Positions 12,801-23,000 of a stretch of 64,000 bases of DNA are shown here, in pieces. The position numbers and the translations under genes are program-made. Positions within the stretch are counted from its first letter, which is position 1; each line of letters starts with the position of its first letter. This DNA comes from Megaustenia siamemsis. Taxonomy: Eukaryota > Mollusca > Gastropoda > Stylommatophora > Ariophantidae. The stretch is from positions 40,621,576-40,685,575 of the forward strand of contig JAVIAB010000139.1 of NCBI GenBank assembly GCA_032433765.1, given 5' to 3'. The notes below the pieces were generated by a model that was given only the letters and a program-made list of their open reading frames with translations, was not told the origin of the DNA and did not search any database.

Positions 12801-14642
12801 ACATGTTCACCAAATTCAAAATAGGTACAACCAGCCTATGCCACTGTACACTGGACAATGTGACTACAAAACATGTTCTACAGGATTGTCCCCAGTACAC
12901 AGACCTGAGAAGAGCATGTGGTCCACGCCCACCTACCTAGAAGAGAAACTATATGGGGCAATCGATTCGCTTAAACAGACAGCTGACTTCATGAGAGAGT
13001 CTGGAATCCTACTCTGATTGAGTCTACATCACAGAGAGACAGACAGAGAGAGAGAGAGAGAGAGTGATGAACAGTACGAGGTGGACAGAATTAAAGTGGA
13101 TAGAATCAGATGTACATAATCAGACGGACAGAATCAGATGAACAGTACGAGGTGGATAGAATTATAGTGGATAGATTCAGTTAGAATAATAAGTACATAA
13201 TCTGTTGAGCAGAATTAGATGAAAAGAATTATATCGGTAAACAATGCAACATAAATATGGAGCGCCAAGGGTTAACAACTAACTGTCAATGCGAATATAT
13301 TAGACCAAAGATAGAAAACTGCATTTATTCACGATCCTTCATAGCACTTAGGAGCCGCGATAGCTCAATGATTAGTGAACTGGACTACAAAGCACAAGAG
13401 GTAGGGTTCGATCCCAACCGACTGCTTCCGTTTCACCCACCTTTAATGGGTACCGGATTTTTTTCTGGGAAAGTAAAGCGGCACGGGCGTAATACCGACC
13501 ACATTACCCCAAAAAATCATGTGCCGAAGGTCTGTAAAATTTATGGTCACTAACACCATATTCCCTATACGCCACTTGGCGTAACGGGGGCTCTTTACTT
13601 TTTTTTCATAGCACTTGAAGATAGCATCTATCTATTGTCCTTTCGAGCCGAAGACGGCACATAGGGCAGAACTACAATCTCAAAAGCAGAACCTTGCATG
13701 CCAAAATGGCACATATTGCAGAGATCACTGCTTCTAAAATCTATGGTTCTGTTTCCATAACGATATTTTTTACAATGACAGCTTGTCAAGCCATCGATCA
13801 ACTCCTTTAGTCGCCTCTTACGACATGCCTGGAAGGTCACAGTGTCACTATTCTTTACTTCCCACATAATGAGGCCCCGGTAACACACGGAAGATAGTAT
13901 GAAGATATATTGAAGATAGCATGGTATGATGCTATATTTCCATAAATATGATACCCATTGATATAATCGTCAGCTTTTTATGTGATCTCATTGTCTGGCT
14001 CACGGACATCTATAGTTTCACAAAAGCTTGCGGGCAGAGAGGGAAATCGCGGAATTACCCAAAGTTTGCGATATCTTCAGCTATATGAGCTATAGACATA
14101 GGCTGACGTCAACCGCTCCTGCTCGCAAAGCTAAACATGTCATAAACATTGGGTGAATCCTTTCAGCCGCGGGCCTTGGCAAACTATATATTGCTGTAGT
14201 CTGGGTGTAGTCATCCATGTGACGACAAACTACAAGATAGTCGTAAAACTGCGGAAAATGTTGTGTGACGTGAAACTAATCGTAAAAGACACGGTATCTG
14301 TATAATTGCATACACTACACAACACAAGCTTTGGACAAATTAGTTAAACTACATTTGTGACTCCATGTTGCTAAATAAACTTCAAGGCAGGACGATAAAA
14401 GAATACGAATGATCAAGAACTCTGCACTCATCTAGTGTTATCGCTCTGAGTTATGAATCATGTATGTACACGTCATTAGAGCTAGACACCTCACACAGAG
14501 CGGTTGCGATATTAAAATTTGTTTCGGTAACATAAGTAGATAAGATTAGTCTCTCACGTCCTACTTTTGAAGCTGCACCAGGCGGGATATTGCTGTCAAT
14601 ATTAATAAAGATATATGTATGTATATATATATATATATATAT

Positions 14643-14675
<33 letters not shown>

Positions 14676-16853
14676 GTGCGTGCGTGCGTGTGTGTGGTGT
14701 GTGTGTGTGTGAGAGAGATTTCAGTTCTTTTTAAATTTTGTGTGCATTTTTAAAATTGATTGTTATCAAAGCTGCTAACAGAAGGAGCCATATAAATATA
14801 TACATCAGGTACCTAAGAACAATAGCAACTTCAGATACTTAATGTTTAATCTTCGTCAACTATATAGAAAGCCCTCTCGCTGAGAGGGTTTTTTTTCTGA
14901 AAACACCCAATACTTGTGACGTCTTCACCGATGCCAGCTGTAGATAATTTTACCCCCCAACAGCTCCCGCTCGCAATGCTAAAAACGTCACACGTTTTGG
15001 TGACCCCTCTTCAGATGGCGGGTTTTCTACATAGTTGGCGATGGTCTAACAGAGGTAGAATCGCTCAGGCATAGGCTGCATTCTAAATAATAGAAATAGG
15101 TATTACGAAATCCATCTTTGATGTAAGATTATGGTTTCTTTGGGAGCCGCAATCGCTCAGTAGTTTAGTGAACTGGACTACAAAGACAAGAAGGTTCGAT
15201 CCCAACCGACGGCTTGCGGGTTCACCCAGCCTTAAATGGGTGCCGATTTTTTTTTTTTTGGGAAAGTAAACTGGCACGGGCGTAATACCGACCACATTAC
15301 CCCAAAAAATCATGTGCCGAAGGTCTGTAAAAATTATGGTCACTAACACCATATTCCCTATACGCCACTTGGCGTGACGGGGCACTTTACTCGTTTTTTA
15401 GTTTTTTTTAGTGCTATGTAAAGCCAGTCCTGACATGGAGACGTAAGTTGTAGATAACTGGGTAACAAAGAAAAAAAATATTTCGTAGTTATTGAAACGT
15501 GCTTTGATACAAGAATCTTGAAAACACCCACGGACATCTAAGAAAAATAACATTTGAAATCTAAGTAAAGTTCCCTCAATGCCTTACTATGTATAAAAGG
15601 GGAGGGGGGTATAGTGTTTCTCTACCTTACAGCTACCCGTGGAGCATAGATCTTCAACAAGCACTTTCCAAGTCGTTCTGTTTCTTGCCATTCTTTTAAG
15701 ATCAATCCATGTCTTCCCCATCATCTTCATCTCTGCTTCTATTTGTCTTCTCCAATAATTCTTTGGTCTTCCTCTTTGTCTTTTCCACCATATTCCCTAT
15801 ACGCCACTTGGCGTAACGGGGGCTCTTTACTTTTTTTTTCATAGCACTTGAAGATAGCATCTATCTATTGTCCTTTCGAGCCGAAGACGGCACATAGGGC
15901 AGAACTACAATCTCAAAAGCAGAAACCTTGCATGCCAAAATGGCACATATTGCAGAGATCACTGCTTCTAAAATCTATGGTTCTGTTTCCATAACGATAT
16001 TTTTTACAATGACAGCTTGTCAAGCCATCGATCAACTCCTTTAGTCGCCTCTTACGACATGCCTGGAAGGTCACAGTGTCACTATTCTTTACTTCCCACA
16101 TAATGAGGCCCCGGTAACACACGGAAGATAGTATGAAGATATATTGAAGATAGCATGGTATGATGCTATATTTCCATAAATATGATACCCATTGATATAA
16201 TCGTCAGCTTTTTTATGTGATCTCATTGTCTGGCTCACGGACATCTATAGTTTTCACAAAAGCTTGCGGGCAGAGAGGGAAATCGCGGAATTACCCAAAG
16301 TTTGCGATATCTTCAGCTATATGAGCTATAGACATAGGCTGACGTCAACCGCTCCTGCTCGCAAAGCTAAACATGTCATAAACATTGGGTGAATCCTTTC
16401 AGCCGCGGGCCTTGGCAAACTATATATTGCTGTAGTCTGGGTGTAGTCATCCATGTGACGACAAACTACAAGATAGTCGTAAAACTGCGGAAAATGTTGT
16501 GTGACGTGAAACTAATCGTAAAAGACACGGTATCTGTATAATTGCATACACTACACAACACAAGCTTTGGACAAATTAGTTAAACTACATTTGTGACTCC
16601 ATGTTGCTAAATAAACTTCAAGGCAGGACGATAAAAGAATACGAATGATCAAGAACTCTGCACTCATCTAGTGTTATCGCTCTGAGTTATGAATCATGTA
16701 TGTACACGTCATTAGAGCTAGACACCTCACACAGAGCGGTTGCGATATTAAAATTTGTTTCGGTAACATAAGTAGATAAGATTAGTCTCTCACGTCCTAC
16801 TTTTGAAGCTGCACCAGGCGGGATATTGCTGTCAATATTAATAAAGATATATG

Positions 16854-16910
<57 letters not shown>

Positions 16911-19900
16911 GTGCGTGCGTGCGTGTGTGTGTGTGTGTGTGTGTGAGAGAGATTTCAGTTCTTTTTAAATTTTGTGTGCATTTTTAAAATTGATTGTTAT
17001 CAAAGCTGCTAACAGAAGGAGCCATATAAATATATACATCAGGTACCTAAGAACAATAGCAACTTCAGATACTTAATGTTTAATCTTCGTCAACTATATA
17101 GAAAGCCCTCTCGCTGAGAGGTTTTTTTCTGAAACACCCAATACTTGTGACGTCTTCACCGATGCCAGCTGTAGATAATTTTACCCCCCAACAGCTCCCG
17201 CTCGCAATGCTAAAAACGTCACACGTTTTGGTGACCCCTCTTCAGATGGCGGGTTTTCTACATAGTTGGCGATGGTCTAACAGAGGTAGAATCGCTCAGG
17301 CATAGGCTGCATTCTAAATAATAGAAATAGGTATTACGAAATCCATCTTTGATGTAAGATTATGGTTTCTTTGGGAGCCGCAATCGCTCAGTAGTTAGTG
17401 AACTGGACTACAAAGACAAGAAGGTTCGATCCCAACCGACGGCTTGCGGGTTCACCCAGCCTTAAATGGGTGCCGATTTTTTTTTTTTGGGAAAGTAAAC
17501 TGGCACGGGCGTAATACCGACCACATTACCCCAAAAAATCATGTGCCGAAGGTCTGTAAAATTATGGTCACTAACACCATATTCCCTATACGCCACTTGG
17601 CGTGACGGGGCACTTTACTCGTTTTTAGTTTTTTTAGTGCTATGTAAAGCCAGTCCTGACATGGAGACGTAAGTTGTAGATAACTGGGTAACAAAGAAAA
17701 AAAATATTTCGTAGTTATTGAAACGTGCTTTGATACAAGAATCTTGAAACACCCACGGACATCTAAGAAAAATAACATTTGAAATCTAAGTAAAAGTTCC
17801 CTCAATGCCTTACTATGTATAAAAAGGGGAGGGGGGTATAGTGTTTCTCTACCTTACAGCTACCCGTGGAGCATAGATCTTCAACAAGCACTTTCCAAGT
17901 CGTTCTGTTTCTTGCCATTCTTTTAAGATCAATCCATGTCTTCCCATCATCTTCATCTCTGCTTCTATTTGTCTTCTCCAATAATTCTTTGGTCTTCCTC
18001 TTTGTCTTTTCCACCGGGGACTCCAAAAAGGGCCTGTTGTGTAATACTCTCAGATGGATTCCGCAGTGTATGTCTTATCCAGCGCCATCGTCTTCGCTGT
18101 ATCTCTTTCTCCACTGGTATTTGCCTATTGGTATTTCCATAATTCTATGTTAGTGATTTTGTCCTGCCATTTCCATCCTTTTATTCTGCGTAAGCTCCAT
18201 TAATGAAAGTCTGTATCTTCATGATTGTCAATTTTGTTGTTCTCCATGTTTCACAACCATATAATAGGACTGACTTAACATTGGAGTTGAAAATTTTTAT
18301 TTTGGGAAATGGTGTTACTGCCCATTCATTTCTAAGACACGGCACATTTTTGGATGATGTGGTTGGGATTACGCCAGGCCGGCTTTACTTCACAGAATAA
18401 TGTTTGGCACTCCGTTTTTACAGACTGTGTGTATCCAAACAAAATTCATTTCGCTACTTCTGGGAATCTAACTCGGGCCCTTCTGATCAGGACGCAAGCG
18501 CCCTAACCACTCAGTCAACATGGCTTCAAGATGAGGTCAAGGTTAAAGAAAGATTATTACTAACATCTGATGAATACAGCCATTGTTTCGTGGCTGCCAT
18601 GTAGTGAGATGGAAAATGAGGTGCTTTTGTGACAATAGGAAAAAGAGAAATAGAGACAGTTAGAGGAAACGGAGACAACCGATATTCATGTTGCTAAAGA
18701 GACTGTAATATGAAGTAGACATGTGGGAAAAATACCGTCATATTTGTATATTATTCTTGTTTCTCATATTTTTATATTATTCCTGTTTCTCATATTTCTA
18801 TATTGTTCTTGGTTATCATATTTTTATATTATTCTTGTTTCTCATATTTCTATATTATTCTTGTTTCTCATATTTCTATATTATTCTTGTTTCTCATATT
18901 TCTATATTATTATTGTTTCTCATATTTCTATATTATTCTTGTTTCTCATATTTTTATATTATTCTTGTTTCTCATATTTTAAAATTATTCCTGTTTCTCA
19001 TATTTTTATATTATTCTTGTTTCTCATATTTTATATTATTTTGTTTTTCATATTTTGTATGTAATTGTTTTTTTTCTTCAGAATTGGAGCTTCGGGTAGT
19101 CAATATGTCAACATTGGAGACAGAAAAAAAGAAGGAGATCATCTACGGCTCCAGCCAGTCCGAAAGTTCATTTCTATACCATTGGAAACGCTACAAAGTG
19201 TTAGTAAAGGTATGAGAAATGTTTCTGCTGAAGTAGAATCCAGTATCCATTAATTTGTGTTATGTTTTAAAGAGATCTGTCGGTACCCTAATTGTGTATT
19301 TATATAGATAATTATACACCCCTATTATGTATTTATTTACTTCGGTACGCTAATTATGTAATTTGTATAGTTAGATATTTAGAACACCGTGGGCAACGAA
19401 GAACTGTAATGAGAACGTTCTGAAAGAGGCCAAAATAAAGAGAGATAATTTCCAACATTAGAAAGAAACAATCATCATTATCAGCCATGTAATGAGAAGG
19501 TAACAGCTGGAATATATTGTAGCAACTAAGAAATTTGAGGGAGAAGAGATAGGGGGAATCAAGGAGAAAAGATACCATACAGCTTACGAGAATGGCTTGA
19601 CTGAAGGTCAACAACTGAAATGATAAATAACTGTAGAGATCGAAAGTTATGGAGAGTCATGCTAGCAGATATGGCACTTGATGATGCTATTTAGGTACCC
19701 TAGTTATGTACTTATTTACCTAGGCATCCTAATTGTGTGCATTATATAATTCTTTCAAAACTCTCTAAACTCTGCGATGAGTTATTAAACATTTAACGCA
19801 CACATTGTAACTGTTAGCATTATCTCCCACATGAACGATGTATCTAAAGATTCCTACAGGATTGGCCCCAGTACACAGACCTGAGAAGAACAATGTAGTC

Positions 19901-20009
19901 CACGCCCACCTACCTGGAAGAGAAACTACATGGGACAATAGAATCACTTAAACAGACAGCTGACTTCATGAGAGAGCCTGGAATCCTACTCTGATTGAGT
20001 CTTGATCGC

Positions 20010-20058
<49 letters not shown>

Positions 20059-23000
20059 TTCCTTTCATTATCATTTATTTCCCCATTTATCACTAAGCGT
20101 CGAGAGTAGATATAGTTTGCGCTCTTTACCTCTTCTGTTCTCCTCTCTGGCTGTTATGTTTCTTAATATCTCTATTTTTCATCAATTCATCTTTTCGTTA
20201 ACGGCCCTTCATCTGGTGTTCTCGTAATGACTGTTAATGACTCTTGGTGTTACATACAGTTCTTTCTGTCTTTTCACCTTTGCAAATTATTTAATATGTT
20301 GCCTCTTTTAATATTCAATCGGATACTATCATTATCTTTTTTTTTTTCAATTCTCCACCATTCGATTTGATCTCTCCCTTTCTGTTTACAGTAAATAAAG
20401 TAAAGTAAAGAGCCCCCGTCACGCCAAGTGGCGTCTAGGGAATATGGTGTTAGTGACCATACATTTTACAGACCTTCAGCACATGATTTTTGGGGCAAGG
20501 TGCTCGGTATTACGCCCGTGCCGCTTTTCTTTCCCAGAAAAAACAAACCCAGTACCCATTTAAGGCTGGGTGAACTCGGAAGCCATCGGTTGGGATCGAA
20601 CTCTACCTCTCGTCCTTTGCAGTCCAGTTCACTAACCACTGAGCTATCGCGGTTCTGTTTCTGTTTACAAGCATGGAGCTGATACGTTTAATTTTGGTTG
20701 TGATTATTTTCCTGATTGGCTCTAATTAAATGTCCTTGCACTGTCTGCACTATATTGGGATGAATATCTTATTTAAAAACTACACTTTTTTTCGTTCGTC
20801 AGTTTTTTTTTTTTACCTCTGACGAAGTCCCTAGAGACTAGGAACTGAATTATGCGTGTTAATTCATTTTTCCCTGGCAGCCGTGTGCACAGGTGTCACT
20901 CGCCGCACAGACAGATAACTCTGATTTCGGAGGTACTCATATTTTTTTCGTCGATGAGTAATTGACGTTTCAAGCCGGGCCTCGCTGCTGAGACCACGGG
21001 TGGTTGCCGCAGAGAGAAATCATAAATAAAAATCCTAACAAAACTGCATTTAAGAAATACGTAACCAAACGAGACATCTAAATATAATCGGCTGACGCCT
21101 GTGATTATTATTGTATGTTCACAGGAGGACTGGCCAAGGCTGTCTTCATGACACATTACTCTATGTCGGACATTCTGGGTGGGCGATCTAAGAAGCACTC
21201 GACACGTCCTGTGGTAAATCCTCGAAATGAGGAGTCCCATGTCCATTCTGGGGTCACTGTCAAACAGACTGATAGCGTCTCGGAGAATGAGATCCAGAAA
21301 AAGAGCAAGAGGAAAATGAGGTTGAGGAAGATGCAGGTCCTAAAATAGCCAGTTATATTGTCAGCGCTTCTCTGGGAAATGACGCACCCATCAAGTTGCC
21401 CAAACCGATCACGTTTACGATGAAGCATGTGGAGGTGAGTAGTTTGTGCATGTGTGTGTTTGTAGTGATAAGTTGTGTATTTGTATGTTTGTTTGTGTAT
21501 TAGTGTGTTAGTTTTGATTATTTGTATATTAGTGTATTTGTGTGTTAGTGTTGATTATTTCTGTGTTTGTGTGTTATTGTTGATAATATGTGTGTTTATA
21601 TGTGTGTTTGTTTTTGTTGATATGTTGCGTATTTGTGTATGTTGTGTGTTTTTATCTTTGTATATTTGTATATTTGTGTGTTGTGTGTTTGTATGTTTAT
21701 GTGTTTTTATGTTGTGTGTATGTGTGTGTGTGTGTGTGTATTTTTATCTATTGTGTGATACGTGTGAAGTAAACTATGAGTGCTGTGAGACAACGTGTGT
21801 GGGGGAATGATTTGACATTATTTTGATGTCTTGAATTCTTATCAACGGATTATCTTAAACTGCTTAAACTGTCCTGTAGTTGAGGAAATGGTTGGACATC
21901 TATCTGTTTTCTCTCTATCTCTTCTTTTCTCATTTTTTCCACATGCAACAATATATTATATTTGCCTCCTTCTCATTCTTCTTCTTCTCCTTTCAGCTCC
22001 CGTGGAGCATAGGTCTTCAACAAGCACTTTCAGCTCCCCGTGGAGCATAGGTCTTCAACAAGCACTTTCAGCTCCCCGTGGAGCATAGGTCTTCAACAAA
22101 CACTTTCAGCTCCCCGTGGAGCATAGGTCTTCAACAAACACTTTCAGCTCCCGTGGAGCATAGGTCTTCAACAAACACTTTCAGCTCCCCGTGGAGCATA
22201 GGTCTTCAACAAACACTTTCAGCTCCCCGTGGAGCATAGGTCTTCAACAAACACTTTCAGCTCCCCGTGGAGCATATGTCTTCAACAAGCACTTTCAGCT
22301 CCCCGTGGAGCATAGGTCTTCAACAAACACTTTCAGCTCCCCGTGGAGCATAGGTCTTCAACAAACACTTTCAGCTCCCCGTGGAGCATAGGTCTTCAAC
22401 AAACACTTTCAGCTCCCCGTGGAGCATAGGTCTTCAACAAACACTTTCAGCTCCCCGTGGAGCATAGGTCTTCAACAAACACTTTCCAACCAGTTTTTGT
22501 TTCTTGCCATTCTTTTAAATCATTCCATGTCTTCCCCATCATCTTCATCTCTGCTTCTGCTTGTCTTCTCCAAAAATATATTAGTCTTCTTCTTTGTCCT
22601 TTTTTCTTGGAGATTCTAAAATGGGTCTGTTGTGTAATACTCTCAATGAATTCCTCAGTGTATGTCCTATCCAGCGCCATCGTCTTCGCTGTATCTCTTT
22701 ATCCACTGGTATTTGCCTGGTACATTTCCATAATTCTATGTTAGTGATTTTGTCCTGCCATTTCCATCCTTTTATCTGCGTAAGCATCCATTAATGAAGA
22801 TCTGTATGTTCATGACTGTCATTTTTGTTGTTCTCCATGTTTTACAGCCATATATAGGACTGACTTAACATTGGAGATGGCAATTTTTATTTTTGTATTT
22901 AACCTAATTGCTCTGAATTTCTATGTTTCCCAGTGAAGATGCTTGTTTTCTCTCCTCCTCTAGCTTTTGATATCTTTATTTTGGTATCATTCTCTGTTCA

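Larger units (their letters stand above)
13554..15785 (+). repeat. 2.2-kb tandem duplication, copy 1
   Basis: Runs from caccatattccc inside a SINE-1 to tttgtcttttc inside a minus-strand LINE. Copy 2 (15786-18015) follows directly. The junction has a 4-5 bp microhomology (cacc). Differences that I could see are nearly all one-base changes in homopolymer length, for example cagaacc against cagaaacc. Confidence 0.93.
15786..18015 (+). repeat. 2.2-kb tandem duplication, copy 2
   Basis: Second copy of 13554-15785, in the same orientation. It ends at ttttccacc, after which the original LINE sequence continues. Examples of homopolymer differences: gcttttttat against gctttttat; gaaacaccc against gaaaacaccc; gtcttcccatc against gtcttccccatc. 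Confidence 0.93.

Noticed and set aside
18458..18525. Possible functional tRNA gene on the minus strand
   Set aside because: Box B is mutated and the surrounding sequence is repeat-like; treated as a tRNA-like relic.
18721..19215. 164-codon frame that reads from a repeat into exon 2
   Set aside because: The upstream part is the intronic 26-bp array; the splice acceptor at 19081/19082 and phase matching show that only the last part is coding.
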